Assembly: GCF_036320965.1 (NCBI RefSeq)
Contig: NC_092279.1
Span: 15,803,161-15,867,160, forward strand
Reading direction: 5' to 3'
DNA from: Panulirus ornatus
Taxonomy: Eukaryota > Arthropoda > Malacostraca > Decapoda > Palinuridae
Length of the DNA: 64,000 nt
Positions 25,941 to 37,309 of the stretch are shown piece after piece. The stretch's first letter is position 1. The number at the start of each line of letters is the position of its first letter. The translations under genes were made by a program, and so were the position numbers. The notes under the pieces are model-generated. The model was not told where the DNA came from. It was given only the letters and a program-made list of their open reading frames with translations, and made no database searches.

Positions 25941-26514
25941 GCACACCGTCCCACCAGAGGAACCCTTACATTTGGACTCGAGTGTTTTATAAACGAGGAG
26001 GGATTATACGTATTCACGGGCCGGTAGTGGGAGGATATTATGACTGTGGTGGTGATGGTGGTGGCTTGTGAGCGTCCACAGATATGGCTTAGCCCCTCCT
26101 CCCGCTTCCACTCATGTGAGCGATGGTGATGTCTGCTGGGGGTGAGGGGTGGGTTCGTAGGGCTACCAGCCCCTCCTCTGCTCTTCTCCCACCCTCCCAT
26201 CCCTCATGCGAGCGATGGTGAAGATGTTTGCTGGAGAGAGGGAGCGGTGGTTCGTAAGGGGCCACACCACCCACCTCCTCTGCTCTGTGGTGGGGGGAAC
26301 ACGGAGGTCACCGACGCCCATGCCACGTAGGGAGGCCGACTGCTCACTTAACGAAGAGGATCATTACGGTCGTTTAAGACAACACACGTAGCGGAGGGAG
26401 TGTTTGGTATACACTCCGTCTGGGTATTCCTTTCAGTTCCTGTTGCATGTTGTCTGATAATGCTGAGGGACATCCCAGGTGTACAATGTCAGCATGGCGG
26501 AATAATGCTTAGAG

Positions 26515-26855
26515 TACAGCCACCGTCAGCATGACCGCCTGGGGCAGCGCCACCGTCGGCATGACCACCTGGGGCAGCGCTACCGTCGCATGACCACCTG
26601 GGACAGCGCTACCGTCAGCAAGACCACCTGGGGCAGCGATACCGTCAGCATGACCACCTGGGGCAGCGCTACCGTCAGCATGACCACCTGGGGCAGCGCT
26701 ACCGTCAGCATGACCACCGTCGGCATGACCGCCTGGGGCAGCGCTACCGTCAGCATGACCACCTGAGACAGCGCCACCGTCAGCATGACCACCTGAGACA
26801 GCGATACCGTCAGCATGACCACCTGGGTCAGCGCCACCGTCAGCATGACGGGGGT
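26515..26855 (+). repeat. 30-bp minisatellite, 11 copies
   Basis: The unit contains ACCGTCAGCATGACCACCTG followed by GGGCAGCGCT. One copy carries a 15-bp internal duplication near 26715. The 30-bp period leaves long frames open on the minus strand. Confidence 0.9.
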
Positions 26856-27230
26856 GGAGTGACGAGGACGGCCGCCTGGGGTGGGGCCCCCACCCCGGAC
26901 ACCCACATGCACAGTTCGGCAAGTAATGGCGGCTGACAGCGTGGAGCACATGATGTCCATTAATGCTAATGGCTTTACGTCAAAAATTAATGCAATTTTT
27001 CAAGTAATGATATTGTCGGCCGCGTCATGTTCCCGCGCTGGGTTGGCGGGGCACCCCAACCCTTCCCCCCGGGGCCCCCGGCCATCAGCTGCTGACGTCA
27101 TCACGTCGCCATTACTACCCCCCACCCCCACGATATTCAGGATAAATACATTGACCCCAGGAAGTGGCTTCAGGTCTCCCAATTACGAGCGAACGAGCGG
27201 TTTCTCTTTTTTTTCTTAGGATTACGCAAA

Positions 27231-27612
27231 AACACTACTTCCGGTTTCTGGATCACGCACGAAAACTACTTCCGGTCTCTGGATTACACAAAACCCATTT
27301 CCGGTCACAGTATCACGCACAAAAACTACTTCCGGTTTCAGGATTACACACAGCAATTACTTCCGGTCTCCGGATCATGCACAAAACTACTTCCGGTTTC
27401 AGGATTTACGCACATCAACTACTTCCGGTTTCAGGATTATGTACAACAACACTTCCGGTCTCGTGATTACTCGCAACAACTACTTCCGGTCTCAGAATTT
27501 ACGCAAAACCACTTCCGGTCCCAGGATTTACGCAAAACCCACTTCCGGTCTCAGGATATACGCAAAACCCACTTCCGGTCTCAGGCTTTACGCAAAACCA
27601 CTTCCGGTCTCA
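27231..27612 (+). repeat. 30-bp minisatellite carrying 13 ETS-like sites
   Basis: Each unit contains ACTTCCGGT (reverse complement ACCGGAAGT, the classical ETS-family core). Starts are at 27237, 27268, 27297 (ATTTCCGGT), 27328, 27358, 27388, 27421, 27451, 27482, 27511, 27541, 27571 and 27600. The linkers (CAGGATTACGCAAAA) vary more than the core. Whether it binds ETS proteins is untested. Confidence 0.9.
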
Positions 27613-28034
27613 GGATTTCGAATGAACTAGTAACAGGTTTCTAGATTATGATAAGTGGTACAACCATCCTACAGTTTCTAACGACCCTCCGTTATCACCA
27701 GGTCAATTAGCGCTGACCTTACCGTTACCTCCTCTCCCTTCACTATCATGACCTCTTCACCTCACTATCATCATCATCACCATCACACTATCCACTCACT
27801 GTTCGCCAGCGTCACCATCTTTTGCTATCAAGCCTTATCTCTCCATCCGAATTTATCTTCCGAATTATCATCGTCACAATCATTATCATCATCATCATCA
27901 TTAATGATAATTAGCTTCATCAACCATCAAGTTACGTCATCATTACCATCAATTATCATCATCATCATAATCATAATATGTAATTATCTTCACAATCTTC
28001 ATCATATCCTCCACAATTTGCATCATCATCATAG

Positions 28035-28275
28035 AAATCCACGATCCCTATACAGGCCCACGTACCCTATACAGGCCCACGTACCCTATACAGGCCCACG
28101 TAACCTATACAGGCCCACGATCCCTATACAGGCCCATGTTCCCTATACAGGCCCACGTACCCTATACAGGCCCACGTAACCTATACAGGCCCACGATCCC
28201 TATACAGGCCCATGTTCCCTATAGAGGCCCACGATCCCTATAGAGGCCCACGTGCCCTATAGAGCCCCACGTCCT
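28035..28275 (+). repeat. 19-bp minisatellite, about 12 copies
   Basis: The unit is GTACCCTATACAGGCCCAC with GAT/GTA/GTT variants. Later units change CTATACAGG to CTATAGAGG. Confidence 0.9.
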
Positions 28276-28993
28276 CTGTAGGACCCCTCAGTTGTAAGTA
28301 GAGTCGTACTCATATGTTAACTACTACAAGCAGGTGGCTGCTGCTGCTGTAGTGTCATCACAAGGGATGTGTAGTATCATCCCCCAGGATGGTGGTGGGG
28401 ACGGGCGGGGCGGGGCGGGGCGGTGGTCGTCGCGGGGCAGGCTCAGGCCAGCCAAGGAGCGTCCGGCACTCACCTCCCCGTGTTGCTCCAGTGGTATCCT
28501 CTGTTGACAAGCGTGTGGGAGAGGGTGGGGTAATGGCGATGATGCATGTACTCCTACACCCGCCCTCCCGCCTCGCTGGGGACGACTGGTGTGTGTGTGT
28601 GTGCGTGTGTACGTACCTTTCACACCTCTATATTACTCTTTCTATCCATCTATCTCTCCCTTTCCTTCCTTCCTCCTTCCCTATCTCCAATTCTCTCCCT
28701 CCCCATTTCCTTCCTCCCTCCCTCTCTTTGTCCAACTCTCTCCCTCCTCACAACCCTCCTCCATTTTCTTCTCGCCTTCCCCTCTCTCCCCACCCACTCC
28801 ACCTCCACCTTATATAAAACAGGTTCCCCCACGCCGTCATACACCTTCAGGGAGAACACTAAACCTTGAGCGGCCGTCATCGCCCTGCCTGGCCAGCCAG
28901 AAGACTCGCTAGTTTTGCAGGGGCTTCATGCAAATTTCCCCCCCCCCCCACGGTCGAGCTCAATGGGAAACTTGGGCGAAAAACATCTGTGAT

Positions 28994-28997
<4 letters not shown>

Positions 28998-29081
<84 letters not shown>
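28998..29081. repeat. (GA)42 microsatellite
   Basis: A perfect tract. Confidence 0.95.
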
Positions 29082-29578
29082 CTGGCTGTGCGGGGGCAGA
29101 GAATCGGCACCACCTCGGCAGACACCGACGACGCATGGGCAGATTAACGACCAAATTGGCAGTTAGGAAAGGTCTGTCATCTCGTGGTGGGGGATCATTA
29201 CGTTCTCGTGGGGAAACAAGCTTGACCCACTGTCATGGGGGGACCAGTGTGGAGGTGGTTGTTGGGTGGGACAACAACTGGTCGATCCACATCAGTAAGA
29301 CACAGATAACATTCTGGAAAACATTCTGAGGTCCATCCTTCAACATTCTCTTCTTAGACCACCTCAGTACTATCTCCTCCCATGGTTCTATAACCCCACC
29401 ACTAACTATACCAAACATAATTGGCAGAGCATCGTAACATCTGGTCTATGTTGGACACCCCACCCCCTTTACCGAACACCCCCTCCCACCCAAAAAAAAA
29501 AAAAAATTGATTGTACCCCGACCCAAGTCGTCTACACTGACCCCAAAAGCCTTGCCCCTAAGATGCAGTGTGACTTAG

Positions 29579-29580
<2 letters not shown>

Positions 29581-29653
<73 letters not shown>
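29581..29653. repeat. (CT)36 microsatellite
   Basis: A perfect tract with a short (AC)n sequel at 29659-29678. Confidence 0.95.
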
Positions 29654-29656
<3 letters not shown>

Positions 29657-30010
29657 CACACACTCACACACACACATTTACTCACCCTTAAATCTCCCTC
29701 GCTGCACCCAGCACACTCCTCCACGTCAGCGTCCCCCCCTCACTACAAACAGGCATTTCCTCTTCTAATCTCTGCCTTTGACTCACACTCGCTCTCCCTC
29801 CCTCCCTCTCTCCCTGCCTCTCACCCCTCTTCCTCCCTCTCCTGACCCCTTCATTTCCACCTTTTCAATATCACCTGAGAGGTCCGTCCGTCCGTCACCT
29901 CATGGGACCTCCTCTTCCTCCTCATCCTCCTCCTCGCCCCTGTCCTCCTCATTAATGTGCAAATCTCGTTGACTTTCCATTTAGATTTAGAAACGTCAGC
30001 GAGGACTTTG

Positions 30011-30152
<142 letters not shown>

Positions 30153-30231
30153 GAGCATATCACATAATCCAACACTGCACGACGGACAAACAACCAACAA
30201 CAATAACAACAAAAACAGAAAAATGGGGGGA

Positions 30232-30308
30232 GGGAGGAGGAGGAGGAGAAGGAGGAGGAGGAGGAGGAGGAGGAGGAGGAGGAGGAGGAGGAGGAGGAGG
30301 AGGAGGGG
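30232..30308. repeat. (GGA)n trinucleotide tract
   Basis: A nearly pure AGG/GGA purine run of 75 bp. The poly-Pro frame on the minus strand is a shadow. Confidence 0.9.
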
Positions 30309-30684
30309 GAATTAAAGGCCCCAAGCCTGCCGATATATCAAATCGGGGGGGCGGGGGCGGGGGGGGGAACCCCACGTTATGAAAAAAAAAAGAGACATCT
30401 CTAATCGGAAATACTGCAATCGGAAAAGAAATTCGACAATACTGTAATTAGAAGCGAGGACCTGCTGGTGACACGGGACGACCCCGCTTGTCAGAATCAC
30501 CTGATTTGAGGTCGTATGAATTTTGAATCCGAAACTTTGAAGCAAAAAAAAAAAAGAGAAAGAAACTATATCCGAGACTGGAGAATCTCCCCGGTAATAA
30601 ACGGGGAGCAATTAATCTCCTCCAATGCTGGCCTGGGGAGGCTAATCGCCCCAGCAGGGAGCAGGGAGGGCGGCCCCAGCCCGG

Positions 30685-31080
30685 GGCAAGGAACACGGAA
30701 CACAGAGATGGGAATGGATGTTGGCTAGAGTGGAGGAGGAGCAGGGAACGCGGCGGACCGCCGACACAAGGAGCAAGGAACACACAAGAGAATATACGAT
30801 ACATGAGTCTAGGAAAAGGGAACACGGAACACCATGTGGCCAGGAAAACTTACGGAACACTAGGAAGGTGACGTGAAGATGATGTGACAAGGACAGCGGA
30901 CAGCCGGCAACACTAAGGCCAGGATCACGGAACACAAGGGAGGGAATAGTGAAAAACGGAACACGAACCAACAGAACGGAGCACCAGGAAGATGACATAA
31001 ACTCCAGGGGGAAGTGGAGAAGGAACACGGAACACGTCGGAGCGAGGAACATATCGAACACCAGGTGGGGAACACAGGCT
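30685..31080 (+). repeat. Irregular GGAACACGGAACAC repeat region
   Basis: AAGGAACACGGAACAC recurs about 10 times at irregular spacing of 20-60 bp with variable filler, suggesting an old, decayed tandem array. Confidence 0.6.
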
Positions 31081-31474
31081 ATGGAGGGGAAATGGAACAT
31101 CGAAGCCATCCAATCACTGTTCCCCCCACACACCTAATTTCCCCTTCAATCACAATCCCTCCCCACATCCACTGACTCCCACAACCACCCCCGAACCAAG
31201 TGACCCTTTACAATCACTACCCCCCACTTAATCCCCCACGGCAATTGACCCCACCACCACCACCACCACCAGCCCCCACAAACCACAGACCCCCCATCAC
31301 CACAAGCTGTTCATCCTCCACAACCACAGACACCCAACACCACTCACAGCTACAACCGCTCCTCCTCCTCCTCCTCCTCCTCCTCCACAACCAGCGCTTC
31401 GTGCTGGTCAGTATTTCATGGTTTTAATTATTACTGTTGACAGAAAGGGACTTCCGGAGGAGGTCGGCGACGGT

Positions 31475-31825
31475 TTCTAGTGAGAGGCTCTCCCCGCACG
31501 CTCCCAGTGAGAGGCTCTCCCCGCACGCTCCCAGTGAGAGGCTCTCCCTGCACGCTCAGTGAGAGGCTCTCCCGTGGTTCACAGAGAGAGGCTCTCCCGT
31601 GGTTCACAGTGAGAGGCTCTCCCCGCACGCTCAGTGAGAGGCTCTCCCTTGACCCCCCAGTGAGAGGCTCTCACTTGACCCCCCAGTGAGAGGCTCTCAC
31701 TTGACCCCCAGTGAGAGGCTCTCACTTGACCCCTCGTGAGAAGCTCTCACTTGACCCCCAGTGAGAGGCTCTCACTTGACCCCCTCGTGAGAAGCTCTCC
31801 CTTGACCCCCAGTGAGAGGGTACCC
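31475..31825 (+). repeat. About 25-bp minisatellite, about 14 copies
   Basis: The units read AGTGAGAGGCTCTC then either CCCGCACGCTCCC or ACTTGACCCCC. The second half changes from the first type to the second at about 31640. The core GAGAGGCTCTC is a near-perfect palindrome. Confidence 0.85.
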
Positions 31826-31899
31826 ACCAGAAGAGTTCGTAATGCTGTGGTCATCCCCACCTTAACCATACTCCTCCACTCGCTACCACCACCAGTACC

Positions 31900-32405
31900 A
31901 CCTGCAACCACCACCATCACAAGAACTGAAGTTCCCAACCACCACCCCCTACAACTACCAAAGTCTCCCAACCACTACCACCTACAACCACCGAAGTCCC
32001 CCACCACTGCCACCTACAACCACCACCACCTACAACTACCAAAGTCTCCCACCACTGCCACCTACAACCACCACCACCTACAACTACTGAAGTCCCCCAC
32101 CACTACCACCTACAACCACCACCACCTACAACCACCGAAGTCCCCCACCACTGCCACCTACAACCACCACCACCTACAACTACCAAAGTCCCCCACCACT
32201 GCCACCTACAACCACCAACCCCTACAACTACCGAAGTCCCCCACCACTACCACCTACAATCACCACCACCACCTACAACCACCACCACCTACAACTACCA
32301 AAGTCTCCCACCACTGCCACCTACAACCACCACCACCTACAACTACCAAAGTCTCCCACCACTGCCACCTACAACCACCACCACCACCTACAACTACTCA
32401 CCCCT
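31900..32405 (+). repeat. CCACCACCTACAAC repeat array
   Basis: Units of about 45-60 bp are built from CCACCACTGCCACCTACAAC and CTACCAAAGTC/CCACCGAAGTC, roughly ten copies with nested trinucleotide (CCA) slippage. Confidence 0.8.
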
Positions 32406-32817
32406 ACAAGCACTCGGGTCACTTGTGAACACCTGTATAAGCGCGAGGTTCCCCTCACCCTCTCCCCCCTCTCTCCCCCTATCTTCCCCTCTCCTATCTT
32501 CCCCCAGGAGGAACAGTGGTGCCAGAACAAGGTTACGCGGCGCTTGCACAAGCATTTAGAAAAAAAAATGGCGAAATGAACAAGCGAAGGTATATGAGAA
32601 GTGCAGCAGTAAGTAATGCAATCACGATAAAATCTCGTATTTCCCAACTTTTATGAGAAATTAATTAACTGTTAATGACTAAGAGAGAATTTTTTTTTTA
32701 TTTTTACTGAAGAGTAAAATTCTGAACGGAGAGGAATCGTAATAATTATTTTTCCGGAACCGTTGATGTAAATGATAAACTAAATGATTATGTGTGGGAT
32801 GCTCATGGCCTGAGTGA

Positions 32818-32820
<3 letters not shown>

Positions 32821-32905
<85 letters not shown>
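32821..32905. repeat. (TA)42 microsatellite at RT fragment
   Basis: A perfect TA run directly joined to the reverse-transcriptase fragment at 32906. Confidence 0.95.
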
Positions 32906-32907
<2 letters not shown>

Positions 32908-33215
32908 TGATGATACAGCAATAGCGGCTGATGAATCGAAAGAGAAACTATAGAAGCTGGTGACCGAGTTTGGAAGGGTGTGCGAAAGGAGAAAGTTTGA
33001 GTGCAAGTGTGATCACAAGCAAGATTATTAAGTTCAGCAGGAATGGACAAATTAGTTAAGGATGTGGGTCTGGATGGAAGAAATTTGAAGTGAAGCGTTT
33101 TAGATACCTGGGTGTGGTGGACATGACAGCAAATGGAACCATGGAAGCGGGAGTACATCATTGGGTGGGTGAGGGGGCGAAGGTTCTAGGAGCTGGATCC
33201 CAATGAATGTGATGT
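32906..33215 (+). pseudogene. Non-LTR reverse-transcriptase fragment with YADD palm motif
   Basis: On the plus strand the sequence immediately after (TA)n reads [16 protein letters not shown], the catalytic palm box of a LINE reverse transcriptase. An in-frame TAG, then VTEFGRVCERRKFECK follow. After frameshifts, FRYLGVVDMTANGTMEAGV and VGEGAKVLGAGS follow. These match the region just upstream of the fragment at 21.5-22.0 kb in the same protein family, so two different parts of one LINE type occur in this intron in opposite orientation. At least one stop and two frame changes make it dead. Confidence 0.8.
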
Positions 33216-33375
33216 TCCTAAGGGCCTGGTATCTTCCCAGTTCCCTGGATCCCCATATATCTGGTGTTCCGAAAGGCCTGGAACCTTCCCAGTTCCCTGG
33301 ATCCCCAGATGTCCGATGTTCCCAAGGGCCTGAAACCTTCGCAGTTCCCTGGAACACCATATGTGCCGTTTTCCT
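33205..33375 (+). repeat. About 51-bp tandem repeat, 3 copies
   Basis: The units contain TTCCCAGTTCCCTGGATCCC, then CATATATCTGGTGTTCC-like text and AAGGGCCTG. The repeat begins where the RT fragment ends. Confidence 0.7.
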
Positions 33376-33540
33376 AAGTTCCCAGGAGCCCTACACGTCG
33401 TGTTGCCCCCATGGGCAAGGATGAGCGTCAAGGAAATGTTGCAGACCCTGGGATTAATCTGTTGCATCAGGGAGTCGCTGACACTATGTGTGTTGCTTCA
33501 GTCTCACCCAACACCACGTGATGACCTCCACTAGTGTGTA

Positions 33541-33543
<3 letters not shown>

Positions 33544-33618
<75 letters not shown>
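33544..33618. repeat. (TG)37 microsatellite
   Basis: A perfect tract. Confidence 0.95.
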
Positions 33619-33620
<2 letters not shown>

Positions 33621-33678
33621 TCGGGGGGGGGAGGGAGGGAAAGTCTATATGGGGTAATAACACACTAATAAAGAGAAA

Positions 33679-33682
<4 letters not shown>

Positions 33683-33746
<64 letters not shown>
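33683..33746. repeat. (TC)32 microsatellite
   Basis: A perfect tract, 65 bp after the TG tract. Confidence 0.95.
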
Positions 33747-33747
<1 letters not shown>

Positions 33748-34062
33748 ACCAACGCAGACAGCAGAGGGGTTTAGTCCATCCGTCTGTGGTAGTTACGTAC
33801 AGATAATGCCAGTTAATCTCTGGAAATTAGATGAAGCTGTGGCTAATGAGCGGAGGATAAGGATTACGGCCGCCAGACTTTGCTGAATGTGAGTGTACGA
33901 GGAAAATGTAAACTCTTTCACGCCCTCGTACACTGAGGTGGGTTTACAGCTCCAGCTTAGCGAGGAGGGCAAAAAAAATGTGCGTTTGTGTTGTCTTATG
34001 AACGAGTGAGAGCGAGGGAGACAATTCTTACCGTCACTCTACTTATAGATAGAGACACAGAG

Positions 34063-34294
<232 letters not shown>

Positions 34295-34404
34295 TTCTCC
34301 TCCCTAAAGTTGTGACCACTATTCTCCCCTCCCTAAAGTTATGGACAGCAGGGCTAACACCACAATCCTGCTCCCCCAAAGGTTATCATCATCTGACTCT
34401 CCCC

Positions 34405-34771
34405 AGAGTTAGAGAGTGGGGCTACCACCATTCCCCTTCCCCCAGGGTTAGGGAGAGTGGGGCTACCACCATTCCCCTTCCACTAGAGTTAGGGAGAGTG
34501 GGGCTACCACCATTCCCCTTCCCCCAGAGTTAGGGAGAGTGGGGCTACCACCATTCCCCTTCCCCCAGGGTTAGGGAGAGTGGGGCTACCACCATTCCCC
34601 TTCCCCCAGGGTTAGGGAGAGTGGGGCTACCACCATTCCCCTTCCCCCAGAGTTAGGGAGAGTGGGGCTACCACCATTCCCCTTCCCCCAGGGTTAGGGA
34701 GAGTGGGGCTACCACCATTCCCCTTCCCCCAGGGTTAGGGAGAGTGGGGCTACCACCATTCCCCTTCCCCC

Positions 34772-34772
<1 letters not shown>
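34405..34772 (+). repeat. 41-bp minisatellite, 9 copies
   Basis: The unit contains GTTAGGGAGAGTGGGGCTAC and CACCATTCCCCTTCCCCCAG, with a G/A dimorphism just before GTTAGGG (CAGGGTTAG or CAGAGTTAG). The last copy's CAGAG passes directly into the (GA)n tract that follows. Confidence 0.9.

Positions 34773-34777
<5 letters not shown>

Positions 34778-34860
<83 letters not shown>
34778..34860. repeat. (GA)41 microsatellite
   Basis: A perfect tract grown from the end of the 41-bp minisatellite. Confidence 0.95.
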
Positions 34861-34862
<2 letters not shown>

Positions 34863-35222
34863 CAGGACATTTCCCCCCCCCCCTCCCCTCACCACCCACC
34901 TCCCCTCTAGAGTTAGACAGAGCAGGACTAACACCATCCTGCCCCCCTCCCCCCTCCCCCCCCTATGGATTTCCAATCACCTCCCTGGGACCCGACAAAG
35001 GGCGGGCAACCATCCAAAACTATTCATACATATTCAACTTCAGCCAGAACACCCGACTACCTGGGGAAGGAAACGGAGAGCAAATAAAGAAAGACAAAAA
35101 AAAAAATGGAGGACAGAGTTCATCCTTAAAAATCCCTCTCCCTCTCCCCTCTCCCAATATGGGAGTCGTGAGGATGTGAGGGGCGCGGGAGGGGAGTGGG
35201 GGGAAATTCATGAGACACTCAC

Positions 35223-35398
35223 CGGGGGAGGATTACCATGGGCGGAGCATGGGAGGAGGGCGCCCGTGGTGTTGGAGAAGTGGAGTCGGGATGGAGGCTC
35301 ATGGAGGAAGACGGGGCCCCTGCCCTCCTCCACCGACACGCCCGCCTCCACCACGCCCACCCCAGCCGCCGCCGCCGCCGCCAACACCAGCACACCTG
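35223..35398 (-). CDS. Dscam: Dscam-family cell-adhesion gene, exon for signal-peptide core and first half of Ig domain 1
   Basis: On the minus strand a CTTCTCTCACAG acceptor precedes a 176-bp open exon ending CCTCCCCCG before a GTGAGTGTC donor (phase 1 in, phase 0 out). The translation begins GVLVLAAAAAAGVGVVEAG, the hydrophobic core of a signal peptide. It continues GPVFLHEPPSRLHFSNTTG, ALLPCSAHGNPPP. The G-P-x-F-L-x-E-P-P start, the FSN(S/T)TG segment and the B-strand cysteine before a PPP turn are the usual N-terminus of mature Dscam. NTT is an N-glycosylation sequon. Joined to the exon at 13056-13251, the domain has the complete C-W-C Ig signature (PCSA ... VEW ... YSCRA). No methionine precedes in frame within the exon, so the initiator is in an unseen upstream exon. 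A second possible acceptor, three bases further in, would start the exon at 35395 in the same phase. Confidence 0.87.
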
Positions 35399-35438
35399 CT
35401 GTGAGAGAAGGTTAGGTCAGGTTAGGTTAGGTTAGACC
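35399..35438 (-). promoter_or_regulatory. Splice acceptor region with TTAGG-like run providing CTAAC motifs
   Basis: On the minus strand CTAAC occurs four times and CTGAC once in the 38 bases before the CACAG acceptor of the Dscam exon. On the plus strand the same bases are a short GGTTA/TTAGG run (35411-35435), the canonical arthropod telomere unit. CTAAC fits the animal branch-point consensus, so the run probably serves as the branch-site region. Confidence 0.55.
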
Positions 35439-35467
35439 AGGCTAGTCGACTGGTCCACGTACACAAT

Positions 35468-35468
<1 letters not shown>

Positions 35469-35526
<58 letters not shown>
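35469..35526. repeat. (GT)29 microsatellite
   Basis: A perfect tract about 70 bp upstream of the Dscam exon. Confidence 0.95.
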
Positions 35527-35527
<1 letters not shown>

Positions 35528-35642
35528 TGGGTAAGCATAAAAGGGGGAGTGGGGTGTAAAATGAACCATGGCAGACATTATTAATAACCATACCAAGTAA
35601 CATGATGCCTCCACGGCGGTGGTAATCACACCCCGTGCAACC

Positions 35643-35644
<2 letters not shown>

Positions 35645-35725
<81 letters not shown>

Positions 35726-35730
35726 CACAC
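35645..35730. repeat. (CT)33(AC)10 compound microsatellite
   Basis: Pure CT to 35710, then AC. Confidence 0.95.
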
Positions 35731-35819
35731 GCTCACATACAGCAGCCGCTGCCCCTCGCACCACCCCCTGCCATAACGCGGAGGAAGGGAGGGAGGGAGC
35801 GAGGGCGGGCGCGGGCGCT

Positions 35820-36240
35820 GCTCCTCCTCCCGCGCCGTAGGAGGTCAGTTCTAATGGAGAAGGTTCTCCCCGGCTCTGGGTAACGAGGCGGCTTTCCTGC
35901 CGCGGAGGCGATTGGGGGTCCCCCTTGATTGGCCCGAGTATTGGCCCCGCTCCACTCGAGGATTTGCATTAATTTCCCGGCGAATTCTGCAACACGATAA
36001 TGGTAGGTAAATACCCGGGGAAACCTAATTGGCAGAGAGGGTGGGCGGCGCCCTTAGTGCCACGGAGAGGCCGTAGGATACCGATCGCGGCTCCTACTAC
36101 TACTGCTCCCTCCCTCCTCCTCCTCCTCCTCCTCCTCCTCCTCCTCCTCCTTACGTCCCGCCCGCCCGAGGACACACCACCCACCCTCCGTGTCTGTCAA
36201 GGTGAGGGGGGCCCGGCCCGCGAGCGCTTCACACGTGCAC
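35820..36240. promoter_or_regulatory. GC-rich candidate promoter/enhancer stretch
   Basis: A unique GC-rich sequence with several CG dinucleotides (GGGCGGGCGCGGGCGC at 35804; GGGCGGCGCCC at 36043). It has four reverse-oriented CCAAT boxes (ATTGG at 35910, 35928, 35940 and 36029) and an octamer ATTTGCAT overlapping ATTAAT at 35962-35973. A (CTC)n run lies at 36112-36150. It lies 0.4-0.85 kb upstream of the Dscam exon on its strand. Promoter activity is inference; no TATA/Inr was assigned. Confidence 0.35.
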
Positions 36241-36910
36241 GGAGAACCAATCAAATCCGGACACTTAAATAGCCAATGAGAGTCCTTGAATGTATAAAGG
36301 AGAGGAGGAAGTGACCAGCCAATAGCAAGGCTGTAACGTATGTATACGTATCCCTAAGGAAGTACTGAGCCAATAGACGGTCTGATATATGTATATTACG
36401 AGTAGCGATAGCCAATGGCAGTCGCCGTGCGTAATCTTGAGATACGGCGGAGTCTGGCAAGTGACGCTTACATCATAGGTGGCCAATGACGGCCCATCAA
36501 GAGTATGGCCAGCCAATGAGAGTTCGACACGTACCAGCAGGAACTCAAATAGCCAATGACAGACAGCCACGTGTGCAGTAGAAATATAAGACAGCCAATG
36601 ACATTATTCTTTCGGGTACTCACAGGTACACAGGCGACCAATCACACTATGCTTCGTTAGATGGACATATCGGTAACCAATGAGAGACTGCCACGTGTAT
36701 TGACGGAGGTCAGGCAACCAATGACGGGCTGTACCACTTGTACGCCGATGACGCATGTGACCAAGGACGGACGGGAGTCGGTCCGACGCACGACGTAAGA
36801 GAGACGCAAAGCTGCTGTCATCAACCTCATGCAAGTAGCATCAAGACATAGCCAAGGGACCAATGATCGTCTGCCACGTTGTGACCTGTCCTCAACACTC
36901 GACCAATGAG
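36232..36910. promoter_or_regulatory. Array of 14 CCAAT boxes with interspersed CACGTG boxes
   Basis: CCAAT occurs 14 times on the plus strand at 36247, 36273, 36319, 36370, 36412, 36483, 36513, 36553, 36595, 36638, 36677, 36718, 36860 and 36903. Most are extended as (A/G)(A/C)CCAATGA, the NF-Y consensus context. The common spacing is 39-46 bp. CACGTG occurs at 36232, 36568 and 36692, with near matches between. One CCAAT per 1 kb per strand would be chance. It looks like a degenerate 42-bp tandem repeat (unit roughly AGCCAATGACAG then ACTGCCACGTGT) in which the CCAAT core is kept while the rest has drifted. Confidence 0.7.
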
Positions 36911-37243
36911 AGCCACACACGTCAGACGGGGAGGGGAGGTCACACAACACGACACAGGTCACGCTACATGCTGACGACGACGCCTCCACGACTAAGGGAG
37001 GGACAGTGAACACAATGGTGGCCCTCCGTTCTTTCCTTCTTTTTTTGTCTTAAGTTCGCTAATCACAAACTTGGAGCAGCTCCAGGAGGATGACCGGAGG
37101 AGAAGGAGGAGGAGGAGGAGGAGGAGGAGGAGCTAGCTGTAGGCGCAGACGAAGGCGGACGTCCTCCATTAGAACACTCGAACGTTAGGTTTTATCATTA
37201 TCGAAATTCAATCACTTCAGGAGGTGTGCGGACGTCAAGACGG

Positions 37244-37244
<1 letters not shown>

Positions 37245-37305
<61 letters not shown>
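37245..37305. repeat. (CA)30 microsatellite
   Basis: A perfect tract. Confidence 0.95.

Positions 37306-37309
<4 letters not shown>

Noticed and set aside
27231..27612. CRISPR-like direct repeats at 30-bp period
   Set aside because: No unique spacers of constant length; it is a degenerate eukaryotic minisatellite. The same applies to the other arrays.
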